Assembly (NCBI RefSeq): GCF_963678635.1
Contig: NC_087066.1
Location: 41,251,223 to 41,315,222 of the forward strand
DNA from: Symsagittifera roscoffensis
Taxonomy: Eukaryota; Xenacoelomorpha; Acoela; Convolutidae
DNA: 64,000 nt
Direction: 5' to 3'
In this document: positions 1 to 10,859 of the stretch, piece after piece
How the letters are laid out: the number at the start of each line of letters is the position of its first letter
How positions within the stretch are numbered: position 1 is the first letter of the stretch
The notes under the pieces: model-generated
Told to the model about the DNA's origin: nothing
Seen by the model: the letters and a program-made list of their open reading frames with translations, nothing else
Databases searched by the model: none
Translations under genes and position numbers: made by a program

Positions 1-2240
1 ATTTATGAGCGTTTTTAAGATTGCCATTTCGGCCACTCTGGGATAAATAACGCGCGGTGATTTAATCCGTCTGAGAAATCGTGTCAAATTGGTTGAAGGA
101 AGCTTATTTGCCATAAATGATTTGTTACTAGGATTTGATCTATCAGTTTACATGGCGTTTGTGATGGATAGTTGTTTGTCTTTGATTTCAGTTGAACAAT
201 TGTGTAGTGGAACATTTTTGTAGGGCAGTCAACTAGAAAACTTGAATTTCCGAGGACTGAGATTCAATTTCCGTACAGTTCACTCTTTTTTTCAAAACTC
301 ATTAGGTGTTTGCTTTTTAAATTAATAAATAGCAACTTCTAGGCAACTTTTTGCTTTCACTGGCAAAGTGCAGCTTAACCTTTGGGTAATTTAGCAAACG
401 CAGAGCAATTTTTTAAGTTCAAAATAGCATCTGTGTTAGAGAAACAACTTTTTTCCACTAAAACTTCATCAATTTTGTTAAACCGAATACTACTTCGTAA
501 ATGTCAGACAGTCGGAAGTTTCATTACTTAGCTCTGTTAGTAGCATTCTGTTTTACTTTGAAATGGATTCTTAGACAGTTTTCGCATCTGGTTGTACCAT
601 TGTGGCCCAAATCAATTAGGAGAAAACCACTGGGTTATTGAAGCAATTTACCACTGGGTAATTGAAGCATAATTGAACAAAAATTCTGTGAGCGGGTATA
701 TTGATAAAGTTTTGACTATTCGGTAAAGAATTGATTTGGATTTTTTAAATTTGTTTCACTGGCGTCATTAAAAGCGGTTCATGAAACTTGAAAACTGTTT
801 CCTTAACAGGAATATCTACGTTCGGTTCATTTTTGCGAGACAACACAATCTACGGCCCGAAAAGATTTTTTTTGTTAACACAAAACATTGTTGTGGTGTT
901 GATGACTGAACTGTTTCGTGAAACATAGCGTTGTGTGTTGTGTTTTACTCGCTCGATTATGATCGTAAATTGCTTAGTTTCTGCCATCGAAGTACCAGAA
1001 ACTTAGAAAAGATTTTTTGACAGAAATTTCGTTTTACTCAAACGGAACTTGTGTTTCTAACGATTTTAATGAATTTGAAAAACTAAAACTTCGAATTGCT
1101 TTTTTTGCTACTCTGGTTTTGGGGGAGGCGGATGCTTTTTCGTCGGGGAGTTGACCCCTCAACCCTCAAAAGGTCCCATGTTTGACACATTATTTTGACA
1201 CTCTATGGATTATCAACCCAAAGCGTTTCCCAACACTATTTGACGCTATTTTGACACTTAATTGTTTTTTAACCCAAAGCGTATCCTGACGACATCTTTG
1301 GCGCCAATATATTTTCAATTCGATAGAGGGGAAGCACCTGCCGGAAAAACACAATTTTTGACAACAAAAAATGTACAACAGTTTTCGTTTGGAAAAACAA
1401 ACTACGAAGTTAAGTGTTTTTTTTCGAAACATGGAGAAATTAGTTCTGAATAGTTCAGACTTGATTGGCTCTGCGTGCAAAAAGCTTACTTTTATTTCTG
1501 GTCGGCGGATAAATCCTACTCAGACTCAGGTTCAAATTTGCACTTTCAGGTTCAAACTATTCGCAACATTTTGCTTCCATCCTTTTATTTGGGAAAACAA
1601 GAATCAGTTATTGTTGAATTGGACGTTGCATGCCTATTTTGGGCAGAAATTAGGGTATAAAATGGATTTCTGTAAATTCTAAGGATCACGTGTGAATGAT
1701 ATAATAGGGAAAAGGAGTGAAACGGCTTTTTAAAAAATAATTTCGAAAATAGCTTAAGCTGATTCAAAAAAACGGTTTTTCTTTACAAAAACTATAATGA
1801 AAGTTAATTTAGGTAGTAAAAATTTAGCGCTTCAAAGCCATATAAAAAAATTAGTTAAATGACTCATGTTTTGAAAATTTAGTTCAGTGAATCATTTTTT
1901 AAAATCACTAATTAAAATAGTTACATTAAATGACTCAATTTTTCAAAATCAATATTTTACACAAAACTAATTTTTCAAAAAAAAAATTTATTCACGACTG
2001 TGTTGATGTAGTTCATTTAGTGGGGAGATTGTTCAAGTCAGGCAATCATAGCTTACATTTTTTGAAACGATAAAATATCTCTCGGAAATAGAAAATTTGG
2101 TATTTCATTTGCGTCCCGACTACCATAGTGGGACGAAACTTAAGATTTTTCCTCTTCAGATTTTTGTTTATCGAAAAAAAATTAAGTGCGGACAAATAAA
2201 TGTGAAATAAGTTTGCTTTCGAAATAACCACTATTGAAGG
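1..2240. other. intergenic DNA, no supported gene
   Basis: No reading frame here has features of a real protein: the longest are about 100 codons, overlap one another on both strands and have AT-driven composition. The first ~130 bases resemble, in inverted orientation, a stretch near 25240-25390, so the left end of the window starts inside a dispersed repeat that recurs in the 24-31 kb region. I see nothing else to call. Confidence 0.6.
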
Positions 2241-2261
2241 AGGCGCTTAGCATTTTTTGTT

Positions 2262-2598
2262 TTTTTCACTAAACCATGCACTGTGTACAATAGAAATAAC
2301 AGAATCTAAATACTAATTTTTTGTTTCAAGTTTTCTCTCTAAAATCCAGCCTTATAAAAATAGTTTGCCTTCATCGTATAAAAAAGTAGCGGATCAGAAC
2401 GTCGATTGACGGTACCAGAAAAGGACCAGACATTGCTGTTTGTTACCATTTTATCTTGAAAATCAACAGTCGTATAGCAATTATGAAGTGAGTTTTCGAA
2501 CTCTAGAATGGTCATAGTAGTCAACAAAATTTGGATGATTAAGCAATTAACAGGCAGAAACAGAATCAATAATGTCTGAATTCCTAAAAAGTGTCGCC
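2262..2598. repeat. dispersed repeat R1, left copy
   Basis: This segment is closely similar in the same orientation to 23065-23400. Both begin near a TTTTTCACTAAAC stretch and end at GTGTCGCCTGA. The two copies flank the LTR element at roughly 1 kb on either side, and the right copy is interrupted at its end by an inverted fragment of the element's leader. Confidence 0.75.
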
Positions 2599-2689
2599 TG
2601 ATTGCTTCAAATTATAAACAATTCTGTTAACTCCAGAATTTCTCTGTATAATTCCATCTCTTCCTATGGTACTTATTAACGAATCTCCC

Positions 2690-2890
2690 CCTATAAAGGA
2701 CTGAGATCAAGTTAACATCTTCCACCTCTAATATACCAAGTTAAGATTCTCAATTCCAGCGCTTTAAATATAAACTAAATTTGCTAAGCGCTGCATGTAA
2801 AAAGCTCTATTCTGATTGTATTTGGGGTGTGGGGGAGAGGAGCATGTTAACTTGGCCGGAGCACTGATTTAACGGCTAAGCTTAGGCGCC
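2690..2890. repeat. dispersed repeat R2, single unit
   Basis: One unit of the ~200-bp repeat that is tandemly arrayed at 23820-24440. Shared landmarks are a GCGCTGCATGTAAAA stretch, a G-rich block, GATTTAACGGCTAAGCTTA and the phrase AGTTAAGATTCTCAAT. No coding potential. Confidence 0.7.
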
Positions 2891-2969
2891 TCTTTTTCCT
2901 CCCCTTTCCCCCACCTACTAAATGTTACAAGTAAAAAAATATTGTTCACGTTGTTCGATTGTTATGAAA

Positions 2970-3317
2970 TTCAACACACGGACTAATTAGGCCATTACAA
3001 ACGTATTTGGATTTCATAATTAACTTTGTAAAATCCCTCGTTACACCATAAAACTGATGCCTATGTGAGGTGAGGGGGGAAAAAGCCCCGAAGACGCCCT
3101 AGATAAATTTTAGGGTCGGCCGGCCAAAATTGAATTTCTTAAAAAGTATCAAAGGGGGAACCTTTGGGTTGGCTGGGGGTTTCAATTTTTTTAATGTTAA
3201 TTGTTTAATTAAAATATCGTATGCGTTTTCTGGATGAAATGTGGAAATTATCAGTTTTTTTGGGTAACTTGCCCAAAATGCCGATTTGCCGCAGATTCTG
3301 TATATTTGTCGACATTC
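2970..3317. repeat. dispersed repeat R3, cut by the LTR element
   Basis: Similar along its length to 48905-49262, including the GGGTCGGCCGGCCAAAATTG block and the final TATTTGTCGACATTC. The similarity stops exactly where the LTR begins at 3318. At 49263 the other copy continues with unrelated sequence, so this marks the empty-site context on the left side of the insertion. Confidence 0.8.
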
Positions 3318-3726
3318 TGGAACCTGATCTAAACTACATTTTATGATTGGATAAATTAGATATTTTACCAATGTAAAGTATTTAATATTAACCAATCATG
3401 TCCATTTGACTAACAATCCACTTATTTGTAAGTGCTGAAATTACTTGTAATTTCAGCACCAGAGAGATTTGAATTTAACTTAGAAATTAGTTGAACTCTC
3501 CCGAGTACTTCAGCAGCCGCAATAAACCAGTATACCCTAGATCTATTGAGCCTAGCAGAGACTAGTTAAACAACCTGAGACTAGATAGTATAAGAGTAAG
3601 ATTAGGATCGGTATTAGACTAAGAAATTGCACGAATCTATCCGGCCGAAAATAAGATAGCGTGACGAGCAGACGATGTACCCTATCCGAAATTACTCTAT
3701 GAGTTATACCCATCGGTCCTAACTCA
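3318..3726 (+). repeat. 5' LTR
   Basis: A 409-bp direct repeat starting TGGAACCTGA and ending CCTAACTCA, that is TG...CA as usual for LTRs. It differs from the 3' LTR by about four substitutions and one indel. It contains a perfect 13-bp inverted repeat with a 2-nt loop at 3432-3459 (GTGCTGAAATTAC arm). Short ORFs across it on the minus strand are shadows. Confidence 0.95.
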
Positions 3727-4953
3727 TCTGGTGCGACCATAAGTCTCGAACAAGACCTTAATAGATTAGAATTTAGACAAAACATTTACAAAATGTTATA
3801 CGACGATAATTTAATCGAAATGTCTCTACGACTCAATAGATCAGAGCCAATATTCCGAACGATAACAGAACTACCCGGAATTGGAAGAAGACCTCGAACC
3901 AGAGACGACATACGACAAAGCAGAAACTTACCATATAGTTATATGATAGTTCGGCAAAAGCCAGAACAAACTTTTGTATTTAGAATACTACTAGCAATGA
4001 ATTTAGATTTTCATTTGCAAACATAAAATTTTGAAGTCAATCTTCAAAATCATTTCAGGCGCTAAACAAAATTATTAATATACAATAACGATTGATAAAA
4101 AGATCTCAGATCGTTTTCCTAAATTCTGCAGTAATATACAAAACATGTTTGAAAAATATTTATTGAAAAATCAAAATAAAAATTAGTAGCATAACAATAA
4201 ATGGTTAGTAATTATAAATCATCCTGTTGTTCCAGCTTCATCACCTAAACATAACATTATTCATAAGCTCACTAATATCATAAAAATACTAAATCTTTTC
4301 TTTACACAAATTTAAAACATTTTAAACTTAAATTCACTTAATTTTAAAATCAGATCATCAAGGCTTATCCTTGGATCTTAAATCATTTTCTATTTAATTA
4401 AATTTAAAACTTGATCAGCAAGGCCTATCCTTGGATCAAAAAGAACAACTTTGTTCTCCCCCACCCACTTAACTAGTGTCTAACGACCTCAAACGTCGAT
4501 TCACTATCCAACCTTTTCTAAAAACCCAGGACTAATAGAAATTTTTGAACAAAACTAATCACTCAAATTAGGATAAAAAGTGAAGAACTTCGGTTATTCA
4601 TCCTTCACTTGATCCCCCCTCTTACCAGACCCAGGATAAATCTTAGACTTAGTAAGTTTAAAATAGTATCTAACGAAATACTCGCGTTCTAATTATACCT
4701 GAACCTTGTGGATCGATTTACTATTCTCCAACCCTGAACACAATCACTACCCTTAAGTAAGATTAAGTAAGTTAACACCTTAGCTTATACTAGCCACGAG
4801 AAAGTATAAAATCATTCTTCGGAATCGATATACTTTTCTCCCCAACCCTGAACAAATAGACCCAGGTTAGGCTAACAAAAAAATCGTAAGGACTAACAGT
4901 TTAAGCAAATAGAAATCATTTAACAACCTTTTGCATCCGTCATCCTTAACCTT
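3727..4953 (+). promoter_or_regulatory. retroelement leader (5' untranslated region)
   Basis: About 1.2 kb between LTR and first ORF. It contains repeated motifs that could form packaging or translation structures: AAGGCTTATCCTTGGATC near 4361 and AAGGCCTATCCTTGGATC near 4420, and diverged repeats around CCAACCCTGAAC near 4729 and 4842 and CCCAGG near 4526, 4629 and 4861. A 77-codon ORF at 3793-4026 has no recognisable feature and could be a leader peptide or noise. Part of this leader (about 4427-4832) recurs inverted at 23401-23817. Confidence 0.7.
3729..3738 (+). other. primer-binding site
   Basis: TGGTGCGACC lies two bases after the 5' LTR, the usual place and TGG start for a tRNA primer-binding site. 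It continues as CATAAGTCTCGAAC, which resembles the complement of a tRNA acceptor and T arm including the TTCGA loop. The spacing is one base short of a canonical tRNA 3' half, so I do not assign the tRNA. Confidence 0.7.
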
Positions 4954-5346
4954 ATGTCATTTAAAAACCTAGGAAATAAACAAACAATCGTTTTACACAA
5001 TTGTGAAATAGATAACAAAAAATACGACCTTGTAATCACACCTCATACACAAACAGTTGGATACATTAGAACAAAACGACAAACATTAAAGAGAAAAATA
5101 ATAACTAAACAAAGACAAATAACACGAAAAAGATTTTCCAAAAACCGTAACGCATTTTCAGAATCAGAAAACAACAGTTTAGACGAACTTTATAAACTAA
5201 AAGAATCAATAGATAAAAATTGCCCAATTCACGATCAATTATATTTCTCTGACTCAGAAACAACTTCAAATTCATCAAAAAGAGGAAAAAGAAGAATAAA
5301 AAAGCAGTATAAACACAAACCAGTACATTTATACAATTGGAATTAG
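4954..5346 (+). CDS. small basic protein upstream of gag
   Basis: A 130-codon ORF that starts ATG and ends 41 bases before the gag start codon. The middle is strongly basic (TKRQTLKRKIITKQRQITRK near residues 46-65) and is followed by a Ser/Glu/Asp stretch and a second basic patch (KRGKRRIKKQ) near the end. I do not recognise a family. A nucleic-acid-binding or nuclear-targeted role would fit the charge. It could also be a 5' part of gag joined by splicing or translational bypass. It shares the A-rich composition of gag, which supports real coding rather than chance. Confidence 0.6.
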   Translation: MSFKNLGNKQTIVLHNCEIDNKKYDLVITPHTQTVGYIRTKRQTLKRKIITKQRQITRKRFSKNRNAFSESENNSLDELYKLKESIDKNCPIHDQLYFSDSETTSNSSKRGKRRIKKQYKHKPVHLYNWN

Positions 5347-5387
5347 ACACATTGATAATTACATATTAACAGTCATCGAACGAAAAA

Positions 5388-8300
5388 ATGAGCTCAACGC
5401 ACACCCCAGGTGAAGAAAGTCCAGATGATGATGATATCTTCCCCTTTATAGTAGATGCAACCACTGATAGAGGACAGCATATATTTTGCAAAAATTTACT
5501 CTTAAATTTGTTTGAACCCGGAATCAGTCCATGTAAAACAGAGTTCCCAGATGTAAAAATCAAAAGACAAATTATCGATCACTATCTAAAAGATATATGT
5601 AACCTAACACAACAATACGGAATCTACTCCATAGAATTCAACTCACCAAATCAGAATCACAATAAATATATAATTCAAACAGACGACCTTGATTTAGAAT
5701 TTTCAAAAGTATTCTCAGAATATATAAAAAGCATCCAATACCATAACTCACAAAGAGCAAACTCCATATTCACCAATGAAGTTTTTGCGATAATATATAG
5801 TTATATATCGATATTAGAAAACGAAATCCAGATACCAAATGTCTCACCGACAGAAACATCTAAACATATAAGAGTACGACATGAAATCACACTACTCTCT
5901 AGTTTTCTAAATATAATTAAAGAAAATTTCACGAAAGATGAAGTTTCCCAACATACAAAACACGACTTACAAAAAATTCTGGCATGGTTCATAATAGATT
6001 ATTTCACACATAATATTGATTTAATTTCACAAGCAAGAAAAAATTTTAGACCCCAAAACTCAAACGATGATACTGCCATCACAGAACAATCAGATTATGT
6101 TTGGGACCCCGAATGGTCTCATCCCGCATTCATAAACTTCCCACAATCAATCTCAAGTCAAGCAATAAGTACGATATCTTATGTAAGAGATTATGTAAGA
6201 GTAATACCATTAACCATTGATGCAACACCATTAAACTATAATACATTTTTACCCGATATGCAAAATAATAGTTTAAACTCTACAGTCATACACAATGAAA
6301 ATCTCAATGGAACTAGGAATCTTACTCAACAAGATATCCAGACACCATCACACTTCATAAATGAAGAAATCGTACACACAACAACTACACAACAAAGTAT
6401 TTCACCAATACGTCCAAACTTAACAACACCAAGAAATACAAACCCTTCACAAACACAGGTAACCTTACAATCAACCGTTAAACCTTCGGTTGCCCCAAAA
6501 TATTCACACATGGATTACCAAACATACAGACCCATGACAATACCGCCAAAAACACGCAAAACGTTCACCAGAAACAATTTTGCAGACCATAATTATAATT
6601 ATACACATCCATCAAAAACAAATTATCAACCACGAAAAAATTTTAGTAATTATACAAGATCTCGAAACTGGGATAACCCAATGGCACCACCTAATTCAGT
6701 AAATTTCCAAACAAATTTACATCCTCCACAGGATCGTAGTGAAAACTATCCATTTTTTCAACAAAATAAAAATAAAAAACAAACATCTTATCAAATGGAT
6801 TACTTATCCTCAGATGATGATTTCTTACAACCAGATATATTTGCACCCTATAATCAAGAATATCGTGGACAAGGAATACAGAAACCACATACATATAATA
6901 GAATTTTTTCTCCACAACCAATAGATACACAAAATCAACAACCAATTCAGCAACAAAACCCAATTAATACACAATCTTTTCAACCAATTCAGCAACAAAA
7001 CTCAATGATTGCAAACTCGTACCAACCAACACAAATGCAAAATGAAATACCACTCCCATATTATCTTCAACAACACGAAATAACAAGAAATCAACTTTCA
7101 AATTTTTCTCAAATGCCAAATGCAGCAGAATCATTACAAATGACAATGAATCCATACCTTATGGGTGGATCATCAATAACATCAAATAAACCTTTAATGG
7201 TATTCACAGGAACAGACCCTGAATATTCTGTAGAAGACTATTTAAATGCAGTAACAGCAAATTTAATTTTAAATATAGGACCCGAACCAATTAATACGCC
7301 ACTACATCAAAACTGGATACATCGACGCACAGCGTTGATACAAACAACTTTAGATGGCGCAGCCCAAAAATGGTTTTCAGTATTGCCTATAGAAATAAAA
7401 TCAAATTGGAAAAGGTTTACACAAGAATTTTCAAAAATGTTTGACTCCGAAAGAAACAAACAACAACAAAGAGTTTTATGTAATGAAATTCGCAGATTAC
7501 CAAACGAAACCATCAAGCAATTAGCAGTACGAATCGAAACACTAGTTCGAAAAGCATATTCATTAAATACACATGACTATAAAAACACAAAGATGACAGA
7601 AATCTTAATGATGACCTTAACACCACAATTAAGGAAAATAGCAATAAAAAAGAGAGCATCCCATCCTTCTTCAATTCGAGAACCCGATTTAGATTTTCGA
7701 AAACTAGTAGACAAACTAGAACAAGCAGAAATCACAATGAAACTCGAAAAAACGGAAAATCTGAAATTACAATACGTTAACAGAATTGAAACAGCTTCCA
7801 CAAATATAAACAATATACAGGAATCAGATACAGACCTCGTTGAAAAAATCACTGAAATACTCAATATTTACGAAAAACACCCAAACTTTAAAGGCAAACC
7901 ATCTTTCAAAAAATGGTGTAATTATTGCCGACGATACGGACATAGTATTTCTGAATGTAGACAAAAACAGCAAGACAATCAAAATAAACCTCAAAAATAT
8001 AAAGAACCAAATAAATCATTCTATCAATACATGAAAAAAGATCAAAATCTACCGAACAAAACTGTCTACAGCAACAATAGTTCCGGAAAACCAATCCCGA
8101 ACAATACAAATTATACAAGAAATCAATCACCATATAACTCAAGTTATAGAGGAAGATCACCAGAACGAAGAAACACGCAAAATTCATCACAAAATTACTA
8201 CAATAGACCAAATAGTCGAAATAACTACTCCAGATCAAATTCAAATACACAACGATTTGTTTCTAGATCTAATTCCCAATCAAGAAATAATTACTATCCA

Positions 8301-8993
8301 AACAACCAATCACGAAATTCATCATACAATAGGAATAGAAACTACTCCAATAATCGGAATAGAAGTTATTCAAACAACCGAAACCAGAATTACCCGAACA
8401 ATCAATCAAGGAATAATTCATATAATAGATCGAACTATAACAGACCAAACAATAATTACCAAAACAGATCGCGAAATAATTCACAAAATCGACACTCAAG
8501 TTATAATAATCGTTATAGAAATTATTCCCAATCACCACACCGGAATAATAAAAACTATAATAATTCTAATAATCGCCACAGAAGTAGTACACCTAAACAT
8601 CAAAGACATATTAATCAAGTACAATCTAATCCAGAAACAACATCAGACCCTCCAGGTATTGATGACACAGTAACTGATACGTTACAACTCAATCAAATAA
8701 ACTGTGGATCATCAGATTCAGAAAGCGATGCAGAAAACACTCTCTCCATCAATATGATAAAAGTCGAAAATGACTATGAACCTGTTATATATGAACAACT
8801 TTTTTCATCACACATATATGAGAATCAATCAGAACTCCTTCACAATTATTATATTGAACCCGTCCATTCCACACCGACGACACAAAAAACTAATGAAATT
8901 AACACTACAAATCAACCCAATGAGAACGAAAAAACAAAATGCTTGAATACAAATCACATCTATCAAAACATACAAAAAGAACAACCCAAATAA
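5388..8993 (+). CDS. gag: Gag polyprotein
   Basis: An intact 1201-codon ORF. A Ty3-type capsid-like (Retrotrans_gag) segment is visible around residues 600-760: a FTGTDPEYSVEDYL start, a WFSVLP motif near 661 and the LPNETIKQLAVRI motif near 705. A CCHC zinc knuckle (CNYCRRYGHSISEC) lies at about 843. Before these are an unrecognised N-terminal domain of ~260 residues and a Q/N-rich region with a repeated QPIQQQN. After the knuckle, residues ~900-1080 are very rich in N, R, S and Y, typical of an RNA-binding disordered tail, then an acidic segment. It is about three times longer than a usual gypsy Gag. It ends in UAA and pol continues in the same frame. Confidence 0.9.
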   Translation: MSSTHTPGEESPDDDDIFPFIVDATTDRGQHIFCKNLLLNLFEPGISPCKTEFPDVKIKRQIIDHYLKDICNLTQQYGIYSIEFNSPNQNHNKYIIQTDDLDLEFSKVFSEYIKSIQYHNSQRANSIFTNEVFAIIYSYISILENEIQIPNVSPTETSKHIRVRHEITLLSSFLNIIKENFTKDEVSQHTKHDLQKILAWFIIDYFTHNIDLISQARKNFRPQNSNDDTAITEQSDYVWDPEWSHPAFINFPQSISSQAISTISYVRDYVRVIPLTIDATPLNYNTFLPDMQNNSLNSTVIHNENLNGTRNLTQQDIQTPSHFINEEIVHTTTTQQSISPIRPNLTTPRNTNPSQTQVTLQSTVKPSVAPKYSHMDYQTYRPMTIPPKTRKTFTRNNFADHNYNYTHPSKTNYQPRKNFSNYTRSRNWDNPMAPPNSVNFQTNLHPPQDRSENYPFFQQNKNKKQTSYQMDYLSSDDDFLQPDIFAPYNQEYRGQGIQKPHTYNRIFSPQPIDTQNQQPIQQQNPINTQSFQPIQQQNSMIANSYQPTQMQNEIPLPYYLQQHEITRNQLSNFSQMPNAAESLQMTMNPYLMGGSSITSNKPLMVFTGTDPEYSVEDYLNAVTANLILNIGPEPINTPLHQNWIHRRTALIQTTLDGAAQKWFSVLPIEIKSNWKRFTQEFSKMFDSERNKQQQRVLCNEIRRLPNETIKQLAVRIETLVRKAYSLNTHDYKNTKMTEILMMTLTPQLRKIAIKKRASHPSSIREPDLDFRKLVDKLEQAEITMKLEKTENLKLQYVNRIETASTNINNIQESDTDLVEKITEILNIYEKHPNFKGKPSFKKWCNYCRRYGHSISECRQKQQDNQNKPQKYKEPNKSFYQYMKKDQNLPNKTVYSNNSSGKPIPNNTNYTRNQSPYNSSYRGRSPERRNTQNSSQNYYNRPNSRNNYSRSNSNTQRFVSRSNSQSRNNYYPNNQSRNSSYNRNRNYSNNRNRSYSNNRNQNYPNNQSRNNSYNRSNYNRPNNNYQNRSRNNSQNRHSSYNNRYRNYSQSPHRNNKNYNNSNNRHRSSTPKHQRHINQVQSNPETTSDPPGIDDTVTDTLQLNQINCGSSDSESDAENTLSINMIKVENDYEPVIYEQLFSSHIYENQSELLHNYYIEPVHSTPTTQKTNEINTTNQPNENEKTKCLNTNHIYQNIQKEQPK
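8991..8993 (+). promoter_or_regulatory. in-frame gag-pol stop codon
   Basis: Gag ends with TAA at this position and the same frame stays open into the protease. No frame change is needed at the gag-pol boundary, unlike the -1 shift typical of errantiviruses. The context is AAA TAA AAA ATT. Either readthrough makes Gag-Pol, or this is a point nonsense mutation in a fused ORF. Confidence 0.6.
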
Positions 8994-10859
8994 AAAATTT
9001 GGACAATACCATTTCTTTTAGAAAGTCCAAGAAGCAAAGAATTTCAACCACCAGATCTTGAAATTGATTTGTTAATTGATTCAGGAGCAGAATCAAATAT
9101 AATAAACATTCCCACGTGGAATGAAATAAAAACCTTACACCCAAAGCTAACACCTCTTGAAACCTCCAGCAAACTAGCAACAGCACAAGGATCAACATTA
9201 ATAAACTACGGAAAAATTCAATTATTTCTTCTCCCCACAAGAACAATGGAGCAAAACAAAATTTTAACCAAACCATTTAAACAAATATTCCATATCACTG
9301 ATATTAAACACAATATCATTGGAATACCATTTATCTCTAAATATATACCAACAATCAACATCTTGAATAGTAAAATATTAATCAAAGATAAATATACAAA
9401 AACAAAAGACACATCCCTAACATTTTTTCAAAGATTAAATAAACAACCACCATTCTTTTCAAAATTTTACCCAATATATAACCAACAAAGAAAACACTTG
9501 AAACCACTATCAGGAAACATATACAATTTTTCAATAAAGCAAGTTCACCAATATGATAAAAAGCAAAACAAACAAAAATTTTATATGTCAGATTTTGAAT
9601 TCAAATCTATTCATAAATTTTTCAAAATCACAATCTCATCAATAAAATATTTGAAAAACTCGAATTCAGATATTATTTCCTTACATGTATACAACAATAC
9701 ACCTTACCAAGTAACATTACCTTTAGGACTTTTAGGCTATTGCGAAACCAACGCTACAATATCACCAATACACGAAAAAGCATATCGTGTAAATAATATA
9801 CTCCAATTACTAGATATTTGCCAATCCACAATCCTTAATGAAGAATTATCTATAAATAATATAATAAGTAACGAAAACAGAAATACGGATTATTTCACAA
9901 AAACCCCATATTTCAAACCTACATTCAACATAAGTAACTACACAGAGAATCAACAGAAATTTTTAACAATGTTTAATTTCCAACATTCACAAATAACACA
10001 AGACGAATTTGAAAAACTAGCCAAACAGCTAATTAAATATTCATCAGTCTATGCAACATCCAAATTTGATGTTGGCAAAATCAGCTCATCACTACATCTC
10101 CCATTAAAACCAGACGCAGTTTTCAAAAAACAAAGAGCAAGTAAAGTACCAATTCACTTACACGATAAAGTGAACAGATTACTCGATATTTTAGAACAAT
10201 ACAACATTATATCACCAGTAAACAAAGAAGAACAACCAAAAGGCAACACATTTATCAACCCTGTTATCATTCTAGCCAAAGGAGAATCATTAAAAATTGT
10301 TCTCGATGCTAGATACCTCAACTCACTCATAGATGAATCAAAGTGTAATTGGCCCATTGAACCAATACAAGTTATTTTAACAAAAATAAACGGAAAATAC
10401 TTTACTACCGCCGATATGAACAGTGCATATAACCAAATGCCATTAGATGAACAATCACGACGTTTAACACAATTTGTTATTGGAAACCAACAATACGAAT
10501 TCAACCGCTTATTCTATGGAATATCCATAGGACCAGCAGCATTTTCAGCTTTTATGAGCAAAATTTTTCGACCACTAATACTCAAGAAAAACGCAATCAC
10601 CTATTTAGACGATGTTTTTATGCAATCACAGACAAAAGAGGAAATGTTCAATGTTTTAGAACAATATCACCAAATACTTCAGAACGAAAATCTGAAGGCC
10701 GCCCCCGATAAATCACACTTCTTTTTGACAAGAGTTAAATTCTTAGGACATAATATAGAAAGAAAAACAATCACTCCATTGAAATCACGTATAGACGCTA
10801 TTGAAAAACTCCAACCACCAACAAATAAAAGAAAATCCAAGAATTCCTTGGAATGTTAA
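8994..10859 (+). CDS. pol: Pol, first part: protease and reverse transcriptase
   Basis: Open from the codon after the gag stop, without an early ATG. The aspartic protease shows LIDSGAESNI (9070-9100) and a downstream IIGIPFISKY segment. Reverse transcriptase motifs follow in order: KIVLDARYLNSLI (~10293), TTADMNSAYNQMPL (~10403), LFYGISIGPAAFSAFM (~10510) and the catalytic YLDDV (~10603), then LGHNIE (~10743). All three catalytic aspartates of RT are present. About 220 residues between protease and RT are unrecognised. The frame ends at a TAA just before 10860, while RT/RNase H homology continues in another frame from 10853, so the copy is frameshifted here next to A-rich runs. Confidence 0.9.
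   Translation, partial: KIWTIPFLLESPRSKEFQPPDLEIDLLIDSGAESNIINIPTWNEIKTLHPKLTPLETSSKLATAQGSTLINYGKIQLFLLPTRTMEQNKILTKPFKQIFHITDIKHNIIGIPFISKYIPTINILNSKILIKDKYTKTKDTSLTFFQRLNKQPPFFSKFYPIYNQQRKHLKPLSGNIYNFSIKQVHQYDKKQNKQKFYMSDFEFKSIHKFFKITISSIKYLKNSNSDIISLHVYNNTPYQVTLPLGLLGYCETNATISPIHEKAYRVNNILQLLDICQSTILNEELSINNIISNENRNTDYFTKTPYFKPTFNISNYTENQQKFLTMFNFQHSQITQDEFEKLAKQLIKYSSVYATSKFDVGKISSSLHLPLKPDAVFKKQRASKVPIHLHDKVNRLLDILEQYNIISPVNKEEQPKGNTFINPVIILAKGESLKIVLDARYLNSLIDESKCNWPIEPIQVILTKINGKYFTTADMNSAYNQMPLDEQSRRLTQFVIGNQQYEFNRLFYGISIGPAAFSAFMSKIFRPLILKKNAITYLDDVFMQSQTKEEMFNVLEQYHQILQNENLKAAPDKSHFFLTRVKFLGHNIERKTITPLKSRIDAIEKLQPPTNKRKSKNSLEC

Noticed and set aside
1190-1682. Overlapping ORFs of 60-103 codons on both strands
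   Set aside because: No domain, no conserved copy and AT-driven composition; chance ORFs.
3552-3785. 77-codon minus-strand ORF in the 5' LTR (and 74-codon twin at 21948-22172)
   Set aside because: Lies wholly or largely in LTR sequence, present because the LTR is duplicated; no protein features.
8257-8673. 138-codon ORF rich in I and T, overlapping gag
   Set aside because: Alternate frame of the N/R/S/Y-rich gag tail; low-complexity shadow.
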